Assembly (NCBI GenBank): GCA_027605045.1
Contig: JAQFWX010000014.1
Location: forward strand, 803,391-867,390
Direction: 5' to 3'
DNA from: Phallus indusiatus
Taxonomy: Eukaryota > Basidiomycota > Agaricomycetes > Phallales > Phallaceae
Length of the DNA: 64,000 nt
Shown here: in pieces, positions 12,810 through 24,738 of the stretch
Layout: every line of letters starts with the position of its first letter
Position numbering within the stretch: position 1 is the stretch's first letter
Translations under genes and position numbers: made by a program
Notes under the pieces: generated by a model
The model's input: the letters and a program-made list of their open reading frames with translations, nothing else
The model's database searches: none
Told to the model about the DNA's origin: nothing

Positions 12810-13383
12810 AGCCTGGAAAAAATATAGGTGAACGAGTATTTACACGGGCTAGTAAGGGTTTTTATACTGTCGTGTAACTGAGATGATTTGATTACTACGC
12901 GTGCTGTCTAGGAGGATCATGAACGTCATGCCATTCAATTTAGCGATCAAGTTTATGAACCGCTAATAGCGTGGAAAGACACAACTGCGATCCTGTATAA
13001 TGGTATAATATTGACATCGAATCAGATCATTGGAGTAACAGGCTAGATGAGGACACGGACTACATGCTATTGGAGGGGAGTCTAATCGGCATCAGTATCA
13101 ATATGTACAAGGGGTGATGAGAAAAAGTTACCCAAGTACTAAAGCTCCCGAAAATAACAAAGCGACCAGAAGTGCAGGCAACCGCGTAAAATATCGTAAA
13201 CCGAGATAATAAACCGAGATAATCGACCAGAAGAAGGAGAGCCTTCGTTTTCGAGAAACAAGCATTCAACTAAAGCTGCTACGGCTTCGTGGGGGATAAA
13301 ATAGCGGTTCATAAAGCTAGATGCCCAGCTAAAGATCAAGTAACGCAATTATAGATCTGCTGCCAATTATTTCGAAAGTCAAC
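12810..13383. other. Head-to-head intergenic region, nothing recognised
   Basis: This lies upstream of gene A (-), in the divergent region leading to the 14986 gene (+). I see no convincing gene or RNA. Confidence 0.35.
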
Positions 13384-13710
13384 GTGCCCAAAAATATCAC
13401 CACGCTCAAAGAAACGTACCGAGAATCACTGCTTGACCAGTACACTGTCTTCTACACTGAGAAGTACAAACGCTTGAACTTGGTCACCAAAACTACGCCA
13501 CTAGGCTTGTTCAATCCCTCCACCGTATTGGGCTATTCGAAAGCTCTGTTTATCTCAGATGCGAAACGAAACGAAACGGTCATATACCCCTCTGCATTAT
13601 TGCTCATCGGATTGAATGGTCAGAGATGTTACGAGATGTGTAGGATCCTCCCGAACTATCCGTTGAGCCTGGTCTGTTCAGCACCGCCCTCTGAAACTTC
13701 TTTCCAATAA
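13384..13710 (+). CDS. Uncharacterised open frame, possibly one exon
   Basis: A 108-codon open frame of mixed composition begins with GTG, not ATG (reads PKNITTLKETYRESL), so if real it is an internal exon or starts later. It ends SETSFQ before TAA at 13710. No domain is recognised, and no matching frame was noticed at the equivalent place in the second unit. Confidence 0.25.
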   Translation: MPKNITTLKETYRESLLDQYTVFYTEKYKRLNLVTKTTPLGLFNPSTVLGYSKALFISDAKRNETVIYPSALLLIGLNGQRCYEMCRILPNYPLSLVCSAPPSETSFQ

Positions 13711-14985
13711 AAAAGGTACGTCTAACTCAACAATATGGCGAACCTGCGACGGAAAACGCGTCGTATTCACTTGAGTATGTAACAGGTTGCGTGCATGGGG
13801 GAATGAAGACGTCCGGATATTTCCGATTCGCACAGCGTCTCGCGGAAGTAAATGCTATAAATAGACAAACGGGAGAGGACAGGCGCCTGTCAGTGATGTC
13901 GACCAATTTTTGACCACCACCTCAAAAATTCTTTGCGCTGAAAATATGCTCAATACCTTCTGTTCATGATATAAACGACAGCAAAAATTGCGCTGATGTC
14001 GCTAGAGCACCAGGCATTGAGCAAATCTTCAATTCTAAAACCCTTTTGGGGCTGATCACCACCCAACATAGTTCCGAGACGGCGTAACGATGGGATATTC
14101 TATCAAGTTGGTTTCATCACGCTCATGAACATTGCCCTTTGTTTCAATTCATAATCAAAGAAATTTAATAAGGTATGGCTCAGATTCTTTATTTCCTGTC
14201 ACGAATTGACCTGAACTCGACAATTCAACGAGTCGAGAAGCCGAGGAATTTGATGGGGAAGTTTCCATTCTACCGTCTTAACTGTCACGACAACTCCTAG
14301 GCCCAACCCCACAGCTATCGCTTTCTCGGCCTTTTGAGTATTTTTTTACCGTCAGCGACGCGCAAATCGGTCGCAATGTTACCAGTTGACTTTTTACGCT
14401 ATAACCCAGCCTCCGTTACATGGTAAAGTATCTAATCAGGTAATTGCCCCACACGATAGTCTCATACTGAACTAATATCGACAATCCGTTTCAGGAAGAA
14501 TAGATCTAAGCTCGTCGTCTTGCCCTCGCCTCAAATTCGCCGGCTTCCCCACGGAGATCAGTTGAAGTGATTCTTGCTTCTGCCGTGACTTCCATCAGCG
14601 ATTAACTCCCTGCGACCAAATGCAACGTATGAAAATAAAGCGTGCCAGCGCACCAGATATCAGGTTATATCAAACCTTACACGAGGCTGTCAGCTTTTAA
14701 TCAAAATAACCATTTCAAATATAGTCTTTTTGAGCCATTTATAGTATACTGGACCAGTCAGCCATGACTGAGCTAGCCAGGACAAGACTTCACCACGTGG
14801 GTATATAGACAAAAAAAACCGAAGGGGCGCTCATTTGATGTGTAGGCAGGGCAAAAAGCATGGCGTTCGTAAGTCACTAGTCACTAGCCACTAATCAATC
14901 TTTGTATAAGAATCACTCTCTAAGTAGGTTGAAAAATTATCCCAACCCTTATCTGTCATCTCTCAACGGATACCTTGAGCTCACA
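13711..14985. other. Intergenic stretch upstream of the 14986 gene
   Basis: No gene is supported. It contains a 20-base match to the U2 snRNA 5' end at 14317-14336. A TATATAG motif near 14800-14806 may be part of the promoter of the following gene. Confidence 0.35.
14317..14336 (+). other. Fragment resembling the 5' end of U2 snRNA
   Basis: ATCGCTTTCTCGGCCTTTTG differs from the conserved U2 start (ATCGCTTCTCGGCCTTTTG) only by one extra T. The bases that follow do not show the branch-site recognition segment or the Sm site of U2, so this is at most a fragment. Confidence 0.35.
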
Positions 14986-15810
14986 ATGTCTGATTTTATA
15001 GCTAACTTTCAAACATCTTTACACTCGTCATGGGCGGCCGCTCCACGTGATGGCGATATTAAGAACTCGCACGTCGAGGAAGACTTGAAAACTTTGTTAA
15101 AGGATCTTGTACGTCGTTAAAATTACCCGGGATAATCTATTTATCGGACAGTCGCTTCAATGAGGTCACTATAAACGTGGCGTTCAAGAACATAGCTATC
15201 AATATGACGAAAGAAGAAGTTCAAGTGAGTATGAACACACTGTTATCCTGGTAGTGCCGCTCAAAATCTTGCCTTGTTGTAGAAAATTGATAAAGAAATT
15301 CATGCATACACCGATTCTTATATCAAGATTGCGTCAACTCTTAAGGTCGGTCGATTTATCAGATTTTTTGAACACATATTCATCAATAGTGCTTCTACAC
15401 ACAGAACCTTCCTTCTCCGCTTTCCTCTGAAGAAGGCCTCGTCATTCTCCCCATTCTCCAAGATATACAAACCCAATTCATTGAGCTTATGAACGGATGC
15501 GCTCTCAGGCTTCCGCAGACTGAAGTTGATAGCCCGGGTTACGGCAAATTCTTTTACATCAGTCTACGAAGGCTCATTGATGTAAGTATTCTCACCCGAC
15601 TTGCACGATGGTTGCTAAAACACAGCAATAATAGCCTTATTATGAATCTCTTGCTGCGGTAGCACCAGTATGATTTCCCGAAAATATAAATTATTTGAAC
15701 AGGTTTAACGTTTCAACTAGGCTACTATTCCACAGTCCCTTGTCCAGGAAATGAAGGCTGCAGCAGATGTTGCCCTTCAGAATGCGGTCGCTGGACTTCC
15801 CATAGTATGA
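14986..15810 (+). CDS. Uncharacterised 181-residue protein, intact copy (P1)
   Basis: Six exons join in phase: 14986-15108, 15165-15224, 15283-15345, 15405-15581, 15635-15667 and 15721-15810 (546 nt, GT-AG introns). The product starts MSDFIANFQTSLHSSW and shows the conserved segments HAYTDSYIKIA, LPSPLSSEEGL, ILQDIQTQFIELMN, CALRLPQTE and SLVQEMKAAADVALQNA. It has no signal peptide or membrane helix; it looks soluble and mostly helical. I do not recognise the family. The ATG at 14986 was chosen because the paralogue at 22468 has its ATG at the matching place. It sits between two DUF6533 genes, an arrangement repeated in the second unit. Confidence 0.75.
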
Positions 15811-16823
15811 TCTGTGCTAATCCCATCTTTGTTTTCAAGAATTCAATCTATAAATAAACGTGTTACGGAAGACTGAATATCACACATCAGACAGTAAAGC
15901 GCTCGCATATATTTTTTGGCGTTAAGTCCAACATAAGTTGGCATGCGGTTCAGGTTGAGACTAGGTCATAGCCCAACTTATGATGGTCATTCAAACCATT
16001 GGCACTCCTGTGATTATCGAGGATGCTTTGTCAATCGCAATACGCAAGGGTACCATGCTTAAACGACGCACGAGGACAGCGAGAAAGACCTTGGTGCGTG
16101 TACATGTAGACCTTGGTTTCCTCCGGCGTCCTATTTCGAAGTAACAAACAGTTTACAGGCGACTAACTCAATGGAAACGAATTGTGGAACAAGGCATCCT
16201 TTTCTTTGATCATCATTGAAGTTCGGCTCGGCCTTTTCGCCGGCCAGCACAGGCACACTTATTCTACAGGACAGGCTGTACGACCGAGTGACGGACCGAC
16301 ATTGAATGATACCAGCGTTCCAGTCGTTTTGAGATATCCAACGATGATTGATCCTGGTGCGTGAATATTGTTTGTACTTGCTTCTGGCCCCCTTACTCCA
16401 TTCAAAATATCCCTGATAAAAGATTTCATGAATTCTTCTGGGCTATATTTATCTACAAACACCATCCTTGAACGGTGTCGATTCGGGAATAGTGCGTAAC
16501 ACATAATTGATATCATGATCTTGTGAGCTGTGACATATTGGTATGATACGTTGTTAACGGCTAAAGATGCGCTAAGATTTAGACGCGAATTAAATACCTG
16601 TAACGAGCGTTCTCTGCAATCTTATTCATGATTAGAATGAATGTGTCCCTGGGGGCGCTGCCCTATGTAGAATGAATGTGACATTACAAACTCCTCCTGA
16701 ATTAGACAGGCACCACTTAACACAAAACTAAGTACACCGGGTCCGACGGATACGAATTTAAAGTGAGATGAAACTGCGGCAACGAAGAAGAGCTCTTAAA
16801 GTACTCCTTCACCGTTTTCCCCT
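15811..16823. other. Intergenic between P1 and DUF6533 gene B
   Basis: No gene is supported. A 13-base direct repeat (TAGAATGAATGTG) at 16633-16645 and 16668-16680 brackets a 22-base GC-rich segment that resembles the 3' end of the LINE in this window. Confidence 0.4.
16633..16680. repeat. 13-bp direct repeats around a 22-base insert
   Basis: TAGAATGAATGTG occurs at 16633-16645 and again at 16668-16680. The 22 bases between them match the terminal hairpin of the LINE 3' region (near 22845-22866) at about 17 of 22 positions. This looks like a minute 5'-truncated retroposon with its target duplication. Confidence 0.4.
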
Positions 16824-18413
16824 ATGTCCCAAGCGTTATTCTCAGTCGCTGAACTGGGTCTTTCATTCAATCGTAGTGGATATAACCTAGGTGTGTGTGC
16901 AATGCATGTCATAGCTTTAATAGCTGACGCTGTTTCTGTTTCAGTTGCAGTCACCACTTTGTTGTTATGCGATATCTTAATCACTTTTCCCAGTGAAGTG
17001 CATATGCCTTGAAATAACTTACATATCACTTCTCCGTTGTTGACTTAGCTTTCGCATAGAAAGTATATATATGGTCGTACGCCCATTTTTCAATATGATC
17101 TTGTATAGTCTACGGAACCAAACTGAGTTTACAGATATCGCCCAAGAGTTAGCTGGACAACTCTATTCTATACAATAACTCGTTATTTACCCGTTATTGT
17201 GATTGTGTATGTCAGTTATGCCTAATAGCTCACATATCTGCTGATGTTTCTCAAAAGGAATTGTATAGTACTTATACAGTCTGAGGGGTCAGGAATTCAA
17301 GTCCTTTGCCCAATAGTTGATGGACAAAACCCGCTTGTCAACGGATGTTCCGTAACCGATCAGACGATCGTATCTTCTCAGTCGTTCGCTAGGACTTTTA
17401 GCATACAATATACCATTCCATGGTTTGTTGTAGTAGGATGCGCCGAGATACTTTTCGTGAAAAGAAGTGAGCTATCCAAGATTACTTCTTTCTCGGACAG
17501 GTTTTGACCAAAGCAAGTTGTTGTATTACATGACGGTTCAAAACTGCTTTCACGTATCTTAGTCGGCTTACTTGTTTGCGAACTACTTTCTGCGCTTACT
17601 CTCCTTTTCCTTTTCACATTCTTCCAATCCTTATCCACAGGTAAGTACACGATACCGAATCACTGAATTTTTTTATATCATTCAAATACACAGTAATTGT
17701 CGCAACAATTTTTGGCCCCTCCGCTAGCAGCCTGAGGCCCAATGTCTTCTTTCCTGCGACCTACTTTGCGTACGTAGTGCTATTCAGTACTCAGAAAATG
17801 CGCTCAATGATCATCAGGCTACCGGAGCTTATTTTTCAAGCGATTTTAATCATACTTATAGTGAAAAAGGTATTCTCTGATTGGAAGTCAGGAGCCACGA
17901 GAAGCAAGCTTGGATCTGTTCTTATCCGTGATGGTTCATGGAGCTACTTTTGTAATTTGTGTACGTGACCTAATCTTCCTTGCAAAAATCTTGCTGAGTA
18001 TAAGGTAGTTGGTTTGCTTATTATTATTGTTCCGCCAGCATGGTTGAGCGGCCCTTTTGGTCTGCCCAATATATTGTGCGTTTTTTGCGGGCTCTTCATT
18101 TCATGCTAGCTAATTTAAACCTTGTAAAGATGGTCTTACGCGAGTTTCTCAGTCACTGTGAGTATGTTAGATTAATCTTACGCCTTTTTTACTTACCTAA
18201 TGCCCTTACTAGTGTAGTCGCCTCGTCTTAAACGTTCGTGAAGCGGGAGCGAAACAACCTCCGAGAGCGCGCAACATACGAACTGTTCCTAGAACCCGGA
18301 CCCAATTCACGTTTATCAAGGGTGTGAAGTCCTTCTTTGCTCCAACAAATGACGCACTGTCAATTCCATACCATTATCATGACCTTAGCCACGATTCGGA
18401 CTCTGATGAATGA
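16824..18413 (+). CDS. DUF6533-type membrane protein, unit 1, plus-strand copy (B)
   Basis: Exons that join in phase are 16824-16890, 16945-16997, 17060-17076, 17135-17210, 17280-17466, 17518-17640, 17694-17769 and 17818-17960; the last two or three exons are less certain. The product starts MSQALFSVAELG and gives the DUF6533 pattern TTLLLCDILITFPSE, KVYIW and SWTTLFYTITRYLPV. Further helices include IPWFVVVGCAEILFV, RILVGLLVCELLSALTLLF and ELIFQAILIILIVKK, then LIRDGSWSYF. The tail reads SRLVLNVREAGAKQ and ends with IPYHYHDLSHDSDSDE. It is closest to copy D (shared CEL.SAL and PYHYHD), not to copies A and C. Function is unknown. Confidence 0.72.
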
Positions 18414-19168
18414 ATATGAAGTACTAACTACCTGGCTTGCGAAAAGGAGTTGTTTGTAATACTGTAATTACAGCTCATATTATTCAACATTAATGCTATA
18501 AAATCTATGAAATGACATGAAACTAAACGAAAAGTAGTTCGAAGACTCGGACTCAGGCTGCACAAACGGTTGCGGATTGCCAGAGATGAATATGCAAAGA
18601 ATGAAACTGATGAATGGATTTGACTCCAAGAAACCATAAAGAAGACTATCCTTAACTATCCCTTTTTACAATGGCGTCATATGTTTTGAAATTAATCTTC
18701 TTGTCCATGGAACGAGCATATACGGGGATCCAAGTAACGTAATCGCTTGATTAAAGGAGGTCTTGCGAGTCTGAGTCTGCGACGACGTCGTATACAGGAG
18801 GACGTATGGCAACACTAGATCCGTAAATCGCACATACTCGCATGCTAGAATACATAATCTCTGGATGAATTCTCAGCAGATCACAGTGATATATCAGGGA
18901 CGCGCGTCACGGAGCGGATGGACGAGCGTACAATTTTGAGTTGTAATACAAATGAAGTGGACCGGCGAACGGCTAGCTAAGTTCAAGTTGGCAGCAAGCA
19001 TACGAAAAACATAACGTGTAAACATACAGTTGATGACGATCGGACAGTGGATATCCTTTGATTATTATTATTCGGTGTCTAGGGTAACAAAACGGGCGTG
19101 TGGTCCCCAAAATGTCCAGTGAATAGTGTAAAGAAGGTCCTTTTTGAACACAAATAAATTGTACGTTA
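18414..19168. other. Convergent intergenic region between genes B and C
   Basis: Genes B (+) and C (-) end towards each other here. I see nothing else supportable. It is the boundary between the two copies of the three-gene unit. Confidence 0.4.
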
Positions 19169-20680
19169 TTAATAACCATCATCATAATCGGAGTGAGAGT
19201 ATGATATGGACAGGTCATCGATTCCAGACGTGAGGAAAGACCGAACACCTTGAAAAAATGCTGACGGCATGTCAACAGCGGCAGGTGCTATACTATCGTT
19301 CGGGCCCAATAGTTTCGCAGCCGATTCACGGATATTCAAGATAAGGCGAGTACTCTAAAATCTTCCTAGTCAAATAGATGAAATGTCCAACATTGATCTC
19401 ACCTACAGTCACCGAAAAACTGACAAAAGACCATCTACCATTAGCATATTATATGTCCAAAGTAAGCAAATTAGACATAGCGAAGTTGTAAAAGAGGTTT
19501 ACAATATATTGGGTAATCCAGAGGGACCAGTTAACCACGGCGGCTGGATGACAATAACAAGCAAACTACCTAGTCTGCTTTTAGTAAACCTATAAAGAAT
19601 GATGGCTTAGGTACACACATAAGTTTGAGCAGTAACTCCATAAACCATCTCGAGTTACAGTTAACGCGAGATTATCATCTGAGACCCCCGATCTCCAATC
19701 AGAGTATACTCTCTTCATTACTAGCAGAACTAGAACCGCCTGGAATACAAGTTCTGGGAGCCTTCAAAAGGTTAGACCTTATATTAGTGGTGCCCAATTC
19801 TCCGAAAATTAGTAATACGTACGCAAAACATAACCTGGACGATTCTCTGGGAATCGTAACCAGCTGGAACAAAAAGGTATAGGAATCCGGATCCCCATCT
19901 TCTGTCACAAATCCACCGACTTTTTTATCCAAAGCTGAGAAGATAAAAGTCAACATTATGGTTGGACATGGTACATCGTAACAGCTCATACTTGAGAAAG
20001 GATCAGCATCAAACAGTTTTACGAAAAAAACAATCGAGACCGTCATTTCGCAAATAAATAGGGCGGTCAGGATGCGAAAAAGTAACGTGGCTCGGCTTGA
20101 ATTCGAACCAGCACTTGCATACAGTGCAACAGCTAGTAAGATTGGTGATATCAGAATCTAACGGTAATGGCATGAAGCCAGAAAGATGTTTGAAGCTTAC
20201 TTCTTTTTATAAAAAGTATCTCAGTAAATGCCAACACAACAAACCAGGGAATGCTATACAGCAAGTAAACGGGTACTCCCCAATTTTCAAAACCCTCAGC
20301 TTCGGAGAAATGCGTTACGCAAGATGCAAGACTAAGAATAAGGATTTAGTGAAATGACATAACACGTTTATACATACATGACAGCAAATGGTAGGTAACG
20401 AGTGACCACATAGAATACGGTTGTCCAATTGACCTTTGGATAACTAACTTCTCAGTTAGAGTAGTTAAACTTGGGAAAAGAGCTCACCACCACACGTATG
20501 CAAGCTAAGTCAAGATCTAGATTAAGTAAAAAACGGGGTAATTGGCTCCATTACGTACTTCGCTGGGTAAACTGTCTAGGATATCGCAAAACAGTAAAGT
20601 AATCGCTGCAGCTAATCATAAATGTGACATACAGTGGTCAGCCAGCCGCGACGTGGCGACAACTTAAAGCATACTGACAT
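19169..20680 (-). CDS. DUF6533-type membrane protein, unit 2, minus-strand copy (C)
   Basis: The coding pieces in minus-strand order are AAITLLFCDILDSLPSE, LAYVW, NWTTVFYVVTRYLPFAV, SIPWFVVLAFTEILFIKR, RILTALFICEMTVSIVFF, LPELVFQAVLVLLVMKR followed by VTRDGLWSYCSNL, and a tail NIRESAAKLLGPNDS with FFQGVRSFLTSG. It stops at 19169. Segment order and splice phases mirror gene A. The first exon is uncertain: the ATG at 20680 leaves no good donor in the expected phase, so the start may lie further upstream or the gene may be damaged there. The tail lacks the PYHY motif of the other copies (it reads ISYSHSD). Confidence 0.6.
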
Positions 20681-22467
20681 GAGCTGAATCCACTAATTTC
20701 CACCGGGACGATCCACATAAGGACACCAAACATGGCCAAAATATAGTGAACGAACATTGTCAAGAGCAAGCTATCAGAATTTATACTCACCGCGACTGAG
20801 ACAATTTGACAATTGGTACCCACACACCTCCAAATCATCATCAATGGTATATTATTCTGCAGCTAGCGGACGAGCGTTCTTGGCAATTGCGATATTTACG
20901 GATCAAGATAGCGTTAATCTTGTTTGCTCGATATGATCTACATATATCAGGATCCTTTGATTACGAGGATCATGTGCTGTTTAGGACTCGTCGCGTGGAA
21001 TGTGTGTCGAGGTAATTTTTTTTTCAGAAGAACCATTATTCATTTGAAGCCGTTTCTAGAAGACATGGTGGAGTGGGATGATCTAGGATGACCTTTACAT
21101 GAGGTTGCCACTTCCTTTGTTGAAGGTGAGATGATTTTAAAGATTTGGATCAGTAAATCACGCGAGAAGAAAGCAGCATGCTTACTATCTGATTCACATC
21201 AAATTCATCCCGCCACATTTCGATGTGTTTGCTAAATATAGAGGACGTCGACGACATTAGGACAAGTCACAAGCCTTGAGCTGAGTCAAAACGTTTATGG
21301 ATGTTTCCGGGCGTGTCACGCGTTACACAATACGCCTTTTAGTTCGCTTATGGCACACGACAACGAAAAGTTTGCGAGCGCTTTGACGGCGGTCTTGGAC
21401 AATGTTGACCATTCTTGAACACACCCTCGCCCCGAAGCAACCGCACTTTCAATCGGCAAATGCCCCAAAATAAAAGGCTGTTCAATCTTTCGTACACATT
21501 TGCATTTATCAATACTTTTCGATTGTCATCCACACATTACCGAGATATCAAGTGATGGTTCTATTGCATCTCGGTCAGCTCACGATAAAGTTTCCGCTTT
21601 TCATATACCGGATGGGTCCCAAAGCGGTATAAATTTTGGCGGGCAATAAAATCTGCATTCAGTGGAGAGACGACCAAACATACGAACATGTAAAGAAACC
21701 ACTTATCTGACAACGATCGCATCCGTCGCTGACCATATTGATCGTTTGAATGACAGGTACTGCGATCATTGCTTTTGCTAATTGTGAGAATTATACATGA
21801 CGATTAAGCCAACGCATTAATCATATCTCGGTTTTCTAGCTTCAAATATCCAGACGTCGACACAAGATTCCCGAGCAAAGATTTTGAACTTTAAACCTCC
21901 AAGGCTTCAGTTTCCGTTGTGAAACTAGTCCCTATCGTTACCTTCGCAAAAATCTCCGCGGTATCTAAATAGATGGAAATGCTTTCAGATGAAGTCCACA
22001 TGGAGGTTGTTAGTTTGTGAAAGCACAAAGGGAGTTGACTATACTTCTGCAGAAGCGTCCCAGGGTCCCCTCTGGCGTGAGGATAGGACAAAATGACGTT
22101 TTCCGTTCCATCGATAATATCCAATTGTCAGTTCATATCTTCCAACCAGATATGGCATAGGACGCAAAGGAAATAATGTATCGATTGTCAGATGATATGA
22201 CTCATATGAAACTGTCAAAATTTATCTATTATTTACATAAGGTGAGTCATCGCAGTCTTTTCCAAACAGAGCCCGTTCTCATTCATTAAGAGATAGCTAT
22301 GATGAAATACTTACCACGTGGTCATTTAGACTGGGAAGCTATTGGCCTTCTGAACTGGTAAATTAAATCACAAAGCTACGGGATATGTAAGTTCTTTATA
22401 AGATCCCTGCTTCGCCTAAGCTAAGAAACCATCCAAGTGCACTTTTCACCTTTCACGAGTCCGCACC
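20681..22467. other. Head-to-head intergenic region between genes C and P2
   Basis: This is the counterpart of 12810-14985 in unit 1. Apart from a minor open frame at 21891-22124 (-), I see no convincing gene. Confidence 0.35.
21891..22124 (-). CDS. Small open frame of uncertain status
   Basis: A 77-codon ATG-initiated frame (starts MDIIDGTENVILSY, ends TETEALEV) has unremarkable composition. No family is recognised, there is no paralogue in unit 1, and it could be a chance frame. Confidence 0.22.
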   Translation of the reverse strand: MDIIDGTENVILSYPHARGDPGTLLQKYSQLPLCFHKLTTSMWTSSESISIYLDTAEIFAKVTIGTSFTTETEALEV

Positions 22468-22815
22468 ATGTCTGCCATATCCGATTTTATAGACGAATTT
22501 CAAACATCTTTGGAGTCGCGCTGGGCAGTTGCTCCACGTGACGGAAATATTGAGAAATTTCACATTATAGAAGATTTGGAAACCCTTTTGAAAGACTTGG
22601 TATGTTGTGGAAGTTAATTAAAATGGTATCATTATTGACTTGCTATCGAATAAGACCGCCATGGACGTAGCACTGAAGGCTACACCTATTAACCTAACGA
22701 AAGGACACATTCATGTAAGCACAGCCTACTAATACTCAGCCGTACAGGTGATTCACGCATCGCTGTAGGAAGTTAAAGAGGAAGTCCATGCATATACAAT
22801 ATCTTATGTTAAGGT
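22468..22815 (+). pseudogene. P2: 5' part of the disrupted paralogue of P1
   Basis: Exons 22468-22599, 22655-22714 and the start of exon 3 (22769-22815) match P1 exon for exon. Shared motifs include SDFIDEFQTSLESRW-type residues, INLTKGHIH at the end of exon 2, and EVHAYTISYVK in exon 3. The coding frame is open. Exon 3 is then cut by the LINE at 22816, and the 14 bases 22802-22815 (TCTTATGTTAAGGT) recur at 48905-48918, where the gene resumes. As arranged the gene cannot make its normal product. Confidence 0.85.
22802..22815. repeat. Left target-site duplication of the LINE
   Basis: TCTTATGTTAAGGT is repeated at 48905-48918. It lies inside exon 3 of P2. Confidence 0.9.
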
Positions 22816-22963
22816 GTGTGTGTGTGTGTGTGAGTCCGTTGAGTCCCAGAGGGCATAGCCCTATGTGTAGGGACTTTTACTCGATGTTATAGTCGCGTCG
22901 CGTCATTAAGAGGCTTGAGTCGCTGATCAGGTGCGTAGTGGGGCGTTGTGGGGTGCCGCATTC
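22816..22963 (-). other. LINE 3' untranslated end with (CA)n tail and hairpin
   Basis: This follows the ORF2 stop (22964). It contains AGGGCATAGCCCT, able to form a hairpin, then about nine CA dinucleotides at the very end. The terminal repeat may serve in place of poly(A) during target-primed reverse transcription. Confidence 0.65.
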
Positions 22964-24738
22964 TCACGGGCGTCCTTCATCGATCGTCGCTGCTCCTCTC
23001 CCTTTCCTCCTCCTCCTCCGTTTTCCTTCCGGCTCGTCCAGCTTTCCGTACACTTGGTGAAATCGTCCCGTTCTATTGGTGTACTCGAAAAGTACTTTCG
23101 TCGCTGTTGGATCTTTCAACAGTTGGTGTTTCAGGACAACATGCTGCTTGAAGTGTTGTTGGATCTTGACGCGATATGTGTCGTATCGTGGGCAGATACA
23201 CAAATAGTGCGTAACAGTTTCCGTGTCCATCTGGCAGGCTGGGCACATCGGGGTTTCTGATCTTCCTATCTTGTGCAGGTGGCTGTTCAGCTGTGCATGA
23301 CCTGTCCTTAGCTGCATTAGTACTGTGGTATTTCGTCTAGGCCACTTAGCAGTTCTTCTCAGGAAAGATGGTCCAGGCAGACTAGTGTCAACTTCCTTCA
23401 TCTTCTGGTACCGCGGCGATTCTTGCCATTTATCTCTTGCTCGTACTTTCAGATTAGCCTCCATTGCTTGTCTTGCCGCAGATCTGCTAGTCGGCAAATT
23501 CTGTAAGTATCTCATGTGCTCACTGTTTTTGTCCCCTTCAGTTATAGCTTTTGCAGCTTCTTCATCCACTTCCTCATTGCCCGCAACTTCTTCATGCCCC
23601 GGTACCCATGCTAAGGTGACTTGCTTGCCCTGTTTTTTGTACAGATCTTCGACTTCCATCTGAATCTGCTCCACTAGGTGTTGTCCTGGGCCTGCCCTCT
23701 GTTTCGCGGTCGCTCTGATCGCCGCTTGATTGTCGAGCATGATGCAAATCCTGTTCGCCCATCTCAGCCGTCTCGCAATGTCTAGTGCTAACAGTATTCC
23801 TGTTAGTTCGGCTTCATAGACTGTGTGCTCTGTGTCTGGCCCCAGCAGTTTCCGTCTAACGAGCTTTTGCCCGTTAGCTGCAGTGTACACTGCAGCTGCT
23901 CCTATCTTTCCGTCCCGCCCTGAGCCGTCTGAAAATATTACATGGCTTCCCTTGTAAGCGTCAAGCCTTTGTTTTGCCTCCGCCTTGTCTGACGCAATCT
24001 CTATCTGGTGTCTTTTTTCCCATTTTGGTCCCCAGGTGTGAGGCTTAATACATTCGTATTTTGCCGTGTGGATTCCAACTGTCCTCATGACTTCGTGTAA
24101 GGGTGTTCTGTGCCTTGCTATATATCTTTTAGCCGCTCGGTTGACCTGTTTATGCAGGATGTGCGTCTTTGGCAGGGTGGCTAGCCTGGTGGCCGCATTA
24201 CCGATTACCTTTTCTACTGTTAGGTGAAAAGGTAGGATGTTTGCGTGCGCATCTAATATGTCAGTAGCCGTGGATCTCATTGCACCTGTAATTAGGATGG
24301 CTGCCTCTCTCTGTACTTTGGCCAGCTTTTTAATCATGCCCTTTGCCCCCATCGCTCCCGCTGTTCCTTTTGCTAGAAATATTTCCGCTGCGTACAACAT
24401 TTTTGGTAGCGCTACCGTCAAAAAGTACCGTCTCATGTATCTCATTGCGACTCCCTTTGTTGGCTTGGTGAGGCGCCTGTATTGGCTGAGCCAGGTTATC
24501 CCTTTTTGCAGTGCATAGTTGGCATGAGTTTTGAATCTTAATTCCTCGTCCAGCATGATGCCTAGGAATTTATGGTGAGTTTTTGGTTCTATCTGCATAC
24601 CATTTATGTTGATTGCTGGTCGCGATCTAGGGATTGTCTTTTTTGGGTTGTCTGGGTCTGCTTCTCGCTTTCTTGAGAAGCCGACTAGGGCAAACTTGTC
24701 TATCGCGAAAGCGCAGTTGTGCGTGGTTCCCCAGCTAC
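22964..24738 (-). CDS. LINE ORF2, C-terminal segment: RT thumb, RNase H, zinc motif
   Basis: This is the last of four ORF2 pieces. It begins just after the MITE at 24739, continues the RT C-terminus (KFLGIMLDEELRFK, the primer-grip region) and the thumb. A type I RNase H domain follows: FSDGSGRDGKIGAAAV near 23935-23890, the E of YEAELTGILLALD near 23810, MLDNQAAIRA near 23735, and WVPGHEEVAGNEEVDE near 23610. A C-terminal CPACQMDTETVTHYLCICP (C-C-H-C) motif lies near 23240-23190. The frame agrees with the preceding piece once the MITE and one target copy are removed. Confidence 0.9.

Noticed and set aside
14317..14500. Functional U2 snRNA gene
   Set aside because: Only the first 20 bases match; the branch-recognition and Sm segments are absent.
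22814..22832. (GT)n as an old microsatellite in the host intron
   Set aside because: It lies between the left target copy and the LINE 3' end, and is absent after the right target copy, so it belongs to the LINE.
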